In this document: in pieces, positions 1-6,023 of the stretch
How positions within the stretch are numbered: the first letter of the stretch is position 1
Layout of the letters: each line of letters opens with the position of its first letter
Source: a virus
Direction: 5' to 3' (one strand)
Virus record (IMG/VR): IMGVR_UViG_3300037193_002217
Coordinates: 1-32,910 of that record
DNA: 32,910 nt
The notes under the pieces: model-generated
What the model was told of the DNA's origin: nothing
The model's input: the letters and a program-made list of their open reading frames with translations, nothing else
Databases searched by the model: none
Translations under genes and position numbers: made by a program

Positions 1-135
1 GATGTGGGCGGCGGGAAGCGAGAGCGCGTGGCGGTGACGCTGTGCCCGCCGGGGCGCGCCGAGGGATCCTCGCCGGAGCCGCCGCGGCGCAAGCCGCCCA
101 AGCGCGGCCGCGGGCACCTGCGCCGGCACGCCTGA
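1..135 (+). CDS. C-terminal end of a basic protein, 5' end outside window
   Basis: An open frame runs from the first base and stops at TGA 133-135, giving 44 residues with no start codon needed. The tail is rich in Pro, Arg and Lys (it ends PKRGRGHLRRHA). Codon usage is GC-rich like the genes that follow, so this is probably the real 3' end of a gene that begins upstream. Function cannot be inferred from this fragment; a basic tail would suit nucleic-acid binding, but that is only a guess. Confidence 0.45.
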   Translation, partial: DVGGGKRERVAVTLCPPGRAEGSSPEPPRRKPPKRGRGHLRRHA

Positions 136-253
136 GTGAGGGTGTTTGACTCATGTACAGCGTGTGAAGGTCGTGGTAGAAGCTGCAAGAAGCGGTGTAC
201 GTTTGCGGTCTGGCTGTGAGAAACGCGAGCGGCTGAGCCAAGGGGGGCGCGGG

Positions 254-664
254 GTGAGCTGGGAGACGAGCGACGGGGCGGCGTTCGGGATTACGCCGGA
301 GCGGGCGCTGGCGACGATCTTGGGGGGCGAGCCCTCGCCGCCGCAGAGTGAGTGGCTCTCGATGCCGCAGCTGCGCGCCTGGATCGAGGCGGTGCCGGCG
401 GGGCCTGCGCGGAGCTACGACGACGCGGCGCGGATCGTGGCAGGCGCCATGTTCGCGCTGCTCGAGCAGCACCCCGAGGTCGCGCCGCTTTCGGCGGATG
501 CGCTGGGGCCGCGCTGGCGGGCGCTGGACCCGGCCGGGTGGAAGGCGCTGGACGCGCGCGCGGTGGGCCCGACAGCGTTTCAGTTCGGGTGGGCGTGGAA
601 CGCGGTGCGCGCGATCCGGGGGCTGCCGACCGGGAAGAATCCGGCGCTGCTGGAGGTCGGCTGA
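254..664 (+). CDS. Hypothetical phage protein, 136 aa
   Basis: The frame is open from a TTG at 146, but I prefer the GTG at 254 because a purine-rich Shine-Dalgarno-like run (AAGGGGGG) lies just before it and the extra N-terminal residues look like non-coding translation. The product has a mixed alpha-helical composition, with a conserved-looking core around SYDDAARIVAGAMFALLEQH and a Trp-rich C-terminal third. I recognise no family. It is the first complete gene of the rightward run of small genes and lies three bases before the next one, so it is probably co-transcribed with it. The start is uncertain. Confidence 0.6.
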   Translation: MSWETSDGAAFGITPERALATILGGEPSPPQSEWLSMPQLRAWIEAVPAGPARSYDDAARIVAGAMFALLEQHPEVAPLSADALGPRWRALDPAGWKALDARAVGPTAFQFGWAWNAVRAIRGLPTGKNPALLEVG

Positions 665-667
665 GTC

Positions 668-940
668 ATGGAAGACTCGGAGCGGGCGAGGCTGATCCGG
701 GAGGGCCTGGCCCGGTACTCGCGGCTGGTGCGGGAGCTGGCGGTGGCGGGGGCGCAGACGGTGGGGCCGACTGCGACTGCGTCGACGCTGGCGTTTGCGG
801 CGAGGGCAGTGGAGGCGAAGGCGCGGCGGGAGGGTGCCTGGAGCGAGCCGCAGGCGGCGATCCACGCCGAGGCGCACGAGAAGGCGCTGGTGGAGCTGGA
901 GCGGCGGGCGGCGGCGCGCGCGGCGGGGATCAAGCTGTGA
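668..940 (+). CDS. Small helical protein, first of two tandem paralogues
   Basis: ATG start at 668 with GGAGGT about 10 bases upstream. The 90-residue product is Ala/Arg/Glu-rich and predicted almost wholly helical. Its residues from about 17 to 80 (YSRLVREL, the VGPTATAS region, the GAWSE motif) align without gaps to the product of the next gene, at about 45% identity by eye. The two are therefore paralogues from a tandem duplication. The stop overlaps the next GTG start in a GTGA arrangement, implying translational coupling. Function is unknown; small coupled helical pairs can form heterodimers, but nothing here proves that. Confidence 0.75.
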   Translation: MEDSERARLIREGLARYSRLVRELAVAGAQTVGPTATASTLAFAARAVEAKARREGAWSEPQAAIHAEAHEKALVELERRAAARAAGIKL

Positions 941-1194
941 GTGCGGGGCAGCGCTCGCAGCGGGAGGTGATGGCGGCCTACGCGCGGGTGGTGCGCGAGC
1001 TCACGATCCAGGGCGTCGAGTCGATCGGGCCGGAGGCGACGGCGGCGTTGCTGGAGTTCTCGGCGAAGGCGCTGGAGCAGCGGGCGCGGGCGGACGGGGT
1101 CTGGAGCGAGGAGCACGCGCAGGAGTACCGGCTGCTGCACGCGCAGGCGCTGGCGACGCTGGCCCGGCAGCGGGCGGGGCTGCGGCCCTCGTGA
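937..1194 (+). CDS. Small helical protein, second of two tandem paralogues
   Basis: The GTG at 937 overlaps the previous stop by four bases (GTGA); no better start lies between that stop and the conserved block. The 85-residue product shares YxRxVREL, an (I/V)GPxATA segment, a GxWSE motif and a His/Ala-Leu-rich helical end with the preceding gene product. No known domain is recognised. It sits in the overlapping run of small genes and its own stop overlaps the next GTG start in the same way. The conserved Trp and Gly positions in both copies suggest that both remain folded and functional. Confidence 0.75.
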   Translation: MSAGQRSQREVMAAYARVVRELTIQGVESIGPEATAALLEFSAKALEQRARADGVWSEEHAQEYRLLHAQALATLARQRAGLRPS

Positions 1195-1418
1195 CCACGC
1201 GCGTGACGCTGGACTACACGCACACGCCGGACGACCGCGTGCGCGCCCGGGTGTTCTGCTCGGGCCAGCTCGCGGGCGAGCTGCTGCTGCAGGTCGGCGA
1301 GGCGCAGCTTCTCGCGGCCGCACTCGCGCTCGGCGCGGGCCAGATGCAGGGCCATCTTCTGGTGGAGGTTCGCGGGTACCTGAGCGAGCAGTGGGCGCGC
1401 GAGCAGGAGGGGCGGTGA
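1191..1418 (+). CDS. Hypothetical protein, 75 aa
   Basis: GTG start at 1191 sits in a GTGA overlap with the preceding stop. The first half (VTLDYTHTPDDRVRARVFCS) has alternating hydrophobic residues expected of beta strands; the second half (EAQLLAAALALGAGQM) is a helix. This looks like a small alpha+beta protein. Its stop overlaps the next GTG. I do not recognise a family, and the evidence for the gene is frame continuity, coupling and protein-like composition. Confidence 0.6.
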   Translation: MTTRVTLDYTHTPDDRVRARVFCSGQLAGELLLQVGEAQLLAAALALGAGQMQGHLLVEVRGYLSEQWAREQEGR

Positions 1419-1660
1419 CGGAGCCCGCGATCATCGAGGCGCTGCGGCGGATCCCGCGCACGCTGGACGAGTGGAAGGAGTCGGGTCGGATCACCGGCTG
1501 GCTCTGCGAGCTCGACGCGCAGCTCGGCATCGCCGTGGAAATCTGGCAGCACCCGCACCGCAACTTGAGCGCCGGCATCTCCTGGGAGCTGCTCGCGGAC
1601 GGCGCGCACCCGGCGGTGGATCGGCTGTTCGGGTACCTCGAGAAGGGGCTGCGCTCATGA
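1415..1660 (+). CDS. Hypothetical protein, 81 aa
   Basis: I place the start at GTG 1415, overlapping the previous stop, rather than at an upstream in-frame codon at 1391. The product begins VTEPAIIEALRRIPRTLDEW and contains several Trp residues (DEWKESGRITGWLCELD, EIWQHPH). Length and composition are those of a compact soluble domain. No function is assigned. An ATGA overlap with the following gene continues the chain of coupled starts. Confidence 0.65.
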   Translation: MTEPAIIEALRRIPRTLDEWKESGRITGWLCELDAQLGIAVEIWQHPHRNLSAGISWELLADGAHPAVDRLFGYLEKGLRS

Positions 1661-1995
1661 GCGACGCCGCCGCGCTGCTGCGCAAGCTCGAGCACGTCCG
1701 CGACTGGCTCAAGTTCCACGCCAACAGCAAGGGCGGCCTGCTCTCCGAGCTCGCCGACGTGCTGGGCGAGCCGGCGCAGGTGAGTCCCGCCGACGTGGTG
1801 CAGCTCGACCCCTCGCGCGGCGACTGGGCGGCGGGGCTGCTGCTGGTGGTGACTGAGGTTCTGCCGTGGGGCGTGAAGGGCTTCGTGCCCTGGAGCGAAG
1901 CGGACCAGGCGTCGCAGGTGTGGCTGCGCGTCTCGCACGGCGGCTACCAGCGGGTCGGCGCGCTTGCGTGGCCTGCTGCGCTGGAGGGCAAGTGA
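1657..1995 (+). CDS. Hypothetical protein, 112 aa
   Basis: ATG at 1657 overlaps the preceding TGA by four bases. The N-terminal half (LLRKLEHVRDWLKFH and following) is helical and acidic. The second half contains hydrophobic and Trp-rich stretches (LLLVVTEVLPWGVKGFVPW) but no convincing transmembrane helix. No catalytic motif is visible. It belongs to the same run of small genes; function unknown. Confidence 0.65.
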   Translation: MSDAAALLRKLEHVRDWLKFHANSKGGLLSELADVLGEPAQVSPADVVQLDPSRGDWAAGLLLVVTEVLPWGVKGFVPWSEADQASQVWLRVSHGGYQRVGALAWPAALEGK

Positions 1996-1996
1996 G

Positions 1997-2206
1997 ATGG
2001 ACGGAGCTTGCTGCGTGGAGGACTGGCACCAGGCGGTCGAGCGAGTGCAGGCCGGCGCGCCGCTGGTCTACGTGCGCCGGCCGCCCGGCGAGCGCACGGC
2101 GGTCTACCGCGACGGGGCCGACCGGATCGCGGCGGCGATGTGGCTCGAGGCGCAACAGGGCGACGAGCTGCCGGAGGCGATCCGGCTCGCGAAGGCGCCG
2201 CGATGA
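1997..2206 (+). CDS. Small hypothetical protein, 69 aa
   Basis: ATG at 1997 has GGAGGG about nine bases upstream and follows the previous stop at once. The product (MDGACCVEDWHQAVERV...) carries two adjacent Cys near its start and a beta-hairpin-like centre (PLVYVRRPPGERTAVYRDG), then a short helix. No zinc-binding pattern is complete. The end overlaps the next gene by ATGA. I do not recognise the family. Confidence 0.6.
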   Translation: MDGACCVEDWHQAVERVQAGAPLVYVRRPPGERTAVYRDGADRIAAAMWLEAQQGDELPEAIRLAKAPR

Positions 2207-2670
2207 GCGGGAGGAGGAGTGACCCGATGGGACTGATCTGCTCGCACGGCTTTTGGAACGGCCCCTACACGATGTTTCACCGCTGGCGCTGCGAGCTCGC
2301 GCGCGTCGCGGGCTACGGCGTGGCGCCCTGGGACTTTGGCGATGGCGTGATCGCGGATGCGCCCGTGCTCCCGTATGAGCAGCTCACGATCGAGCAGCAC
2401 GAGGGGCAGTGGGAGCGCACGCCCGACGACCCGCTGCTGGTGCTCCTGGCGCACTCGGACTGCAGCGGCGAGATCGCTCCCGAGCAGGCCGCGCCGCTCG
2501 CGGCCCGCCTGGAGGAGCTGCTGCCGCAGGTCCGGCAGATCCCGATGGCGGACGCGGAAGAAGCCTACGACGGCGTGCCGAAGATCGACTGGCACCCGGA
2601 GTGGACGCAGCGGGCCATCGACGCGCTACGCACCGCCGCCGCGCGCGGCGAATCAGTGAGGTTCTTCTGA
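2203..2670 (+). CDS. Conserved phage-type protein with HSDCSGEI motif
   Basis: The start is either ATG 2203 (ATGA overlap) or ATG 2227, which has its own GGAGG upstream; 2227 gives a protein starting MGLICSHGFWNGPYTMFHRW. The combination of a CSHGFW-like opening, a YxxFHRWR block and a later LLAHSDCSGEI motif resembles a family of uncharacterised proteins in actinobacteria and phages that I recall from memory. Conserved His, Asp, Cys and Glu could bind metal, but no enzyme activity is established. The 155-residue length (from 2203) is consistent with a complete domain. Confidence 0.7.
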   Translation: MSGRRSDPMGLICSHGFWNGPYTMFHRWRCELARVAGYGVAPWDFGDGVIADAPVLPYEQLTIEQHEGQWERTPDDPLLVLLAHSDCSGEIAPEQAAPLAARLEELLPQVRQIPMADAEEAYDGVPKIDWHPEWTQRAIDALRTAAARGESVRFF

Positions 2671-3563
2671 TGATCGGACCCGCAGAGCAACGAAGGATCG
2701 AGGGTTTCGCGCAGGTGCTCGCGCAGGCCATCGCGGCGTCGCTGAAGGAGGAGTTCGGCGGCACGCACGTGCAGTTCGTGGTGCTGCTCTCGACCGACAA
2801 GGATCGCGAGCCCGGCGGGCAGGGCTTCTCGACCTACGTCGCCGGCACGAAGGACCGCGAGTCCATGGTGCAGATGCTCCGCGAGATGGCGGCGAAGGTG
2901 GAGGCCGACCCGCGCACGGGCACGAAGGCCTACTTGCGCGCGAAGGATGCTCCGCAGCGCTTCGACGTGCAGCGCGTGGAGGACGTGGCCGCAGCCCTGG
3001 GGACCCAGCGGATTCAAATCCCCGAGGTTCCCGGCGGCGCGAGCCTGCTGATCTCTGCGAACGGGCGGTTTTCGGGCGTGCTGGTGCTTTCCGCCGAGGA
3101 GGAGCGCGCGCTGAAGGAGCGGCTGTTCGGCGAAGAGGGCCCGCGCAAGCCGGAGCCCACGAAGCTGCGCCTGGCGCGTGTGCTGCGCGAGCACGGGCTG
3201 GAGCAGATGGCGGAGGCAGCAGAGCACGGCCGCTACGACGACTACCAGTCCGAGAGCGCGACGCCGTGCATCGACCTCGTGAATCACCTGCACGCGGCCG
3301 GCGCGCACGAGCTCGCGGAGCGGGCGAAGCGCGGCGAGTGGGATGCCACGAAGGAGGAGGCGGACGCTTGGGCGGCCTCGCCGGATGGCCACGCGGCGTT
3401 CGCCCAGCTCATCGGCGCGCAGTCGGAGCAGATGCGGGCCGCCGAGGAGAAGCGCCGCCGCCGGGCGGAGAAGCTGCGGGCGCAAGTGCAAAAACGCGAC
3501 GAGCCGCCGGAGGGTCCGAACCAACCCACACAGGAGAGAGTCGATGCCGATTCAGATGGATAA
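2670..3563 (+). CDS. Hypothetical protein with coiled-coil C-terminus, 297 aa
   Basis: ATG 2670 overlaps the previous TGA by one base (TGATG). Residues 1-90 form an alpha/beta segment, including a hydrophobic strand (HVQFVVLLSTD). The C-terminal third has a long charged helix (EQMRAAEEKRRRRAEKLRAQVQKR) and a Pro/Gln tail. No enzyme motif is visible. The last 20 bases overlap the next gene, whose ribosome-binding site lies inside this coding sequence. It is the largest gene of the left-hand cluster; function unknown. Confidence 0.65.
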   Translation: MIGPAEQRRIEGFAQVLAQAIAASLKEEFGGTHVQFVVLLSTDKDREPGGQGFSTYVAGTKDRESMVQMLREMAAKVEADPRTGTKAYLRAKDAPQRFDVQRVEDVAAALGTQRIQIPEVPGGASLLISANGRFSGVLVLSAEEERALKERLFGEEGPRKPEPTKLRLARVLREHGLEQMAEAAEHGRYDDYQSESATPCIDLVNHLHAAGAHELAERAKRGEWDATKEEADAWAASPDGHAAFAQLIGAQSEQMRAAEEKRRRRAEKLRAQVQKRDEPPEGPNQPTQERVDADSDG

Positions 3564-3786
3564 CCCGCTCGGGACGCCGGGCGGAGGCAAGTTCGACAAG
3601 GAAGCGGAGGCACTGCTGAAAAAGTACGGCGCGATGGGCGTGCTGGTGGTGATCCTGGGCCAGACTCCGGCGACCAGCGGCATGAGCTTTTCCGGTGTCG
3701 GGGCAGCGATCTCGTTGATGCCCGACATCCTCGAGGGCTGCGCCGGGCACATCCGCAGTGCGCAGCGCGCGGGGAAGCATCCGTGA
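3544..3786 (+). CDS. Small hydrophobic-core hypothetical protein, 80 aa
   Basis: ATG 3544 follows a clear AGGAGAG site. The product has a Gly/Lys-rich N-terminus, then an aliphatic segment at residues 30-40 (AMGVLVVILGQ) and a Gly/Ser-rich stretch. The hydrophobic segment is too short for a confident membrane span and looks more like a buried strand. It closely resembles small phage proteins of unknown function. Its stop overlaps the next start (GTGA). Confidence 0.65.
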   Translation: MPIQMDNPLGTPGGGKFDKEAEALLKKYGAMGVLVVILGQTPATSGMSFSGVGAAISLMPDILEGCAGHIRSAQRAGKHP

Positions 3787-4085
3787 GCGTGCGAAACCCG
3801 AAGGTGTCGCTGGAGGGCCACGACGACCTCACGCGGCTGGCCGGCCGCATGCTCGAGGCGCTAACCGAGCGCTTCCCGGAGGAGTGCGAGAAGCTGAGCG
3901 TGTTCCTCACGATCGAGAGCGAGACGCAGGCCGGCACGGCCGCGCAGACGGGATCCACCGATGCTCGCGAGGTACTCTCCTCGGTGGTGGCCATGCACGT
4001 CCGCGGCCTGCAGGCCATGGCGAACATGAATCCCGCGCTGATCGCCCCGATCCGCGAGTGGCTCATGGAGACGTTCGGCCACTGA
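3783..4085 (+). CDS. Hypothetical protein, 100 aa
   Basis: GTG 3783 overlaps the preceding stop by four bases. The product (start VRNPKVSLEGHDDLTRLAGR) is predicted helical, with an acidic middle and Met-rich C-terminal half (AMHVRGLQAMANMNPALIAP). No family is recognised. Co-transcription with its neighbours is likely from the overlap. Confidence 0.6.
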   Translation: MSVRNPKVSLEGHDDLTRLAGRMLEALTERFPEECEKLSVFLTIESETQAGTAAQTGSTDAREVLSSVVAMHVRGLQAMANMNPALIAPIREWLMETFGH

Positions 4086-4087
4086 TT

Positions 4088-4372
4088 ATGCCGCGCGACA
4101 ACCGGCGGCCGATGGACCGACGCCGGCGCCACATCGGCGTGAACATCGATCCGGCGACGTGGCGCCGCTTTCGGGCGCTCGCGCGCGCGCAGGGGACCAG
4201 CGGCGCGGCGCTGCTCGAGCTCCAGATGCGGCGAGAGATCGAGCTCGCGGAGTGCGACCCGCTGCTGCGCCGGCGCATGGACGAGATCGAGCCGCACTTG
4301 CTCGCGACGGAGCGCAAGGGCTACAGGACGCGGATGGCGCGCACGCGCCCGGACAGGAGGTGGGCACCGTGA
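4088..4372 (+). CDS. Possible ribbon-helix-helix DNA-binding protein, 94 aa
   Basis: ATG 4088 lies two bases after the previous stop. After a very basic N-terminus (residues 1-14), a short strand (HIGVNI, 15-20), a first helix (PATWRRFRALARAQG) and a second helix (SGAALLELQMRREIE) match the order expected of an Arc/MetJ-type ribbon-helix-helix fold. The C-terminal 40 residues are charged. If correct it would dimerise and bind DNA, perhaps controlling this gene cluster. The assignment rests on secondary-structure pattern, not on a recognised homologue. Confidence 0.55.
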   Translation: MPRDNRRPMDRRRRHIGVNIDPATWRRFRALARAQGTSGAALLELQMRREIELAECDPLLRRRMDEIEPHLLATERKGYRTRMARTRPDRRWAP

Positions 4373-4578
4373 AGATCGGAGCGACGGGGCGGTTCCCCGA
4401 AGGCAAGATCACGCCCGAGGACGAGGGAGAGCTGCAGCTCGCGATCGGCGCCAGCGGCAGCAACGTGGAGATTCACTTCGGCACGCCGGTTTCGTGGCTC
4501 GCTTTCCCGCCGTCGACGGCGCGCAGCCTGGCCGCGGGGCTCATCGCCGCGGCCGACCGCATCGAGCGCGGCCAGTGA
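4369..4578 (+). CDS. Small beta-rich hypothetical protein, 69 aa
   Basis: GTG 4369 is preceded by AGGAGGTG about seven bases upstream and overlaps the previous stop (GTGA). The product alternates strand-like segments (ELQLAIGASGSNVEIHFG) and ends in a helix (TARSLAAGLIAAADRIERG), a common layout for small phage alpha/beta proteins. Function unknown. Its stop again overlaps the following start. Confidence 0.6.
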   Translation: MKIGATGRFPEGKITPEDEGELQLAIGASGSNVEIHFGTPVSWLAFPPSTARSLAAGLIAAADRIERGQ

Positions 4579-4982
4579 CGGCGACTGAGCGCCGCCGCCG
4601 CCGCAAGCGGCGGGCGCGGCTCGCCCAGATGCGTGCGAGCGAGGGCTTCGGCGGGGGCTTCGGCGGGTACATCGAGAAGCGCGATGGCCGGGTGATCCCG
4701 GCGGCGAACATGCTCGACTGGGCCGTGTGGATGGGGCGCGCAGACCGCCGCGTGGCGCGCGACCAGGTCGAGGACATCATGGTGTCGACGGTGTTTCTCG
4801 GCCTGGACCACGGCAGCGGCTTTTCGCCTGTGCCGATCCTGTACGAGACGATGACCTGCGACTCCGCCGAGAAGTGGGGCGGCCCGTGGCGCTACGCGAC
4901 GCGCGCGGCAGCGCTCGAGGGTCACGCTCGCATTCTGGCGCTGGTCGAGTCGGGCGTGCCGCCCGAGGGGATCGAGGACTGA
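4575..4982 (+). CDS. Conserved phage protein, VSTVFLGLDH / FETM-type family
   Basis: GTG 4575 overlaps the previous TGA. After a basic, Gly-rich N-terminus, residues 69-120 carry VSTVFLGLDH, then LYETMTCD, then WRYATRAAALEGH. This order matches a widespread family of small uncharacterised phage proteins that I recall as VSTVFLGLDH...ETMVFGG...RYATWEEAEAGH. No biochemical role is established for that family to my knowledge. The gene is the last of the rightward run and is followed at once by the hairpin at 4990-5011. Confidence 0.75.
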   Translation: MTATERRRRRKRRARLAQMRASEGFGGGFGGYIEKRDGRVIPAANMLDWAVWMGRADRRVARDQVEDIMVSTVFLGLDHGSGFSPVPILYETMTCDSAEKWGGPWRYATRAAALEGHARILALVESGVPPEGIED

Positions 4983-4989
4983 GCGCGCC

Positions 4990-5011
4990 GCCCCCGGCCA
5001 GCGCCGGGGGC
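4990..5011. terminator. Hairpin between convergent genes
   Basis: GCCCCCGGC (4990-4998), loop CAGC, then GCCGGGGGC (5003-5011): a perfect 9-bp GC stem with a four-base loop. It lies eight bases after the stop of the rightward gene and 43 bases from the end of the leftward HTH gene, so it could stop transcription from both sides. There is no U-tract on either side, so it is not a classical intrinsic terminator; in high-GC hosts such stems can still act. Confidence 0.6.
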
Positions 5012-5053
5012 ACCTAGGCGCAGGCGAACGCCCGCGCCCCCGCCCACCACCCC

Positions 5054-5389
5054 TCAGCGCGCGACGGCCCGCTGGGGCAGCGTGGTGGGTGCCCGCCGCT
5101 TCTGCTCGGCTTCCGCTGCGGCTGCGGCGAGCCTGGCGGACAAGGGCACTCCTGTGTACGCCCGTCCGATGGCAATTCGCCACAGTGCATTGATACTGCA
5201 AACGGGCCACAGCTGGGAGCGGATCTGCTTCAGGGAGATTCCGTCCAGGAGGTAGGATTCGCGGATCCAGTTCACCTGCTCGTCGCTGTAGCGGCCCCTT
5301 TCCGGCCGAATCCCGCGCAGCGCCTTTTCCATCGGACCTGTCTTTGGACGCGCTTGCGGAGACACCATCCGCTCCTTTCTGTCTGACAT
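5054..5389 (-). CDS. Small HTH protein, probable regulator
   Basis: The 111-residue product starts at ATG 5389 (MSDRKERMVS) with AGGGA about five bases upstream. Residues 33-80 carry YSDEQVNWIRESYLLDGI, then LKQIRSQL and LWRIAIGRAYTG. This is the pattern of Hin/Psq-like helix-turn-helix segments in which a helix precedes a G-turn and an IxxL recognition pair and ends in IxxGxxW/Y. It is alone on this strand, between the early cluster and terminase, and has its own promoter. It resembles in pattern the leftward HTH gene at 29782-30054. Base composition is lower in GC than its neighbours, consistent with separate acquisition. Confidence 0.65.
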   Translation of the reverse strand: MSDRKERMVSPQARPKTGPMEKALRGIRPERGRYSDEQVNWIRESYLLDGISLKQIRSQLWPVCSINALWRIAIGRAYTGVPLSARLAAAAAEAEQKRRAPTTLPQRAVAR

Positions 5390-5413
5390 CCGTTTCCCTG
5401 CTTTGACCGTTCA

Positions 5414-5443
5414 ATTGTACAGCCGCCAATAACCGGTTGACAA
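5414..5443 (-). promoter_or_regulatory. Sigma70-like promoter for the leftward HTH gene
   Basis: On the minus strand TTGTCA (5443-5438), an 18-base spacer and TACAAT (5419-5414) match both consensus hexamers well. Transcription would begin near 5407 and give a leader of about 18 bases that includes the AGGGA site of the 5389 start. The same bases also read TTGACA (5437-5442) on the plus strand, so two promoters may be packed back to back; the rightward one has no convincing -10. Confidence 0.65.
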
Positions 5444-5474
5444 TGAGACCCGGCGCGTTTTCAACTAGTTGCGC

Positions 5475-6023
5475 ATGGCAGCTGCACGAAAGACGCGCGA
5501 CTGGAAGGCGCTCGAGCGGAAAGTGGTTCCCCCTGAAGGGTGGGAAGACTGGACGCCTACAGAGAAAAATCTCTTCCTGCTCGTGCGCGCCGTTTCCCCT
5601 CCGCTTGCGATCAAAGACATCGCCGACGAGCTCGATCTGTCGCTCTCCGAGACGGTGTCGATGCTCGACCGTCGCGAGATGCGGACGTCCGTTCCAGCTG
5701 CGCGAGTTCCAGTAGGGGAGTTCCTGAAACTCCTGGAGACGGCGTGCAAGCGCGTGCTCGTCGCGATGGACGCCGCGAAGATCGAGCAGGCCGATCTGAA
5801 GGGCCTTTCGGCCACGTTCCGCGACCTGATGAACACGCGCGCGCTCTTGCTCGGCGAGCCCACGCAGATCATCTCGTCCGATCACCGCCGTTCGATGGCT
5901 GACGCGCTGCAGGTGCTCGTCGCTGAGGCGACTCGCCGCGGAATCGCCATCCAAACGGACCAGCAGGGCGGCATCACCGTGCGGCGCCCCGTCACGATCG
6001 ACGCGCAAGGCCGGCCGGTATGA
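5475..6023 (+). CDS. Putative terminase small subunit
   Basis: The 182-residue product lies directly upstream of the large terminase and overlaps it by ATGA. Residues 44-66 (LAIKDIADELDLSLSETV) look like a helix-turn-helix, as expected for the DNA-recognition domain of small terminases. The middle (EFLKLLETACKRVL...DLKGLSATFRDLMNTRALL) is helical like their oligomerisation core. I choose ATG 5475; a TTG at 5469 is also in frame. There is no Shine-Dalgarno before either, though TTGACA lies at 5437-5442. The role is inferred from position and fold pattern; no specific family is recognised. Confidence 0.7.
   Translation: MAAARKTRDWKALERKVVPPEGWEDWTPTEKNLFLLVRAVSPPLAIKDIADELDLSLSETVSMLDRREMRTSVPAARVPVGEFLKLLETACKRVLVAMDAAKIEQADLKGLSATFRDLMNTRALLLGEPTQIISSDHRRSMADALQVLVAEATRRGIAIQTDQQGGITVRRPVTIDAQGRPV

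Noticed and set aside
580-1938. Leftward 452-codon frame over the small-gene run
   Set aside because: The rightward frames have coupled GTGA/ATGA starts, paralogy and ribosome-binding sites; the leftward one has none.
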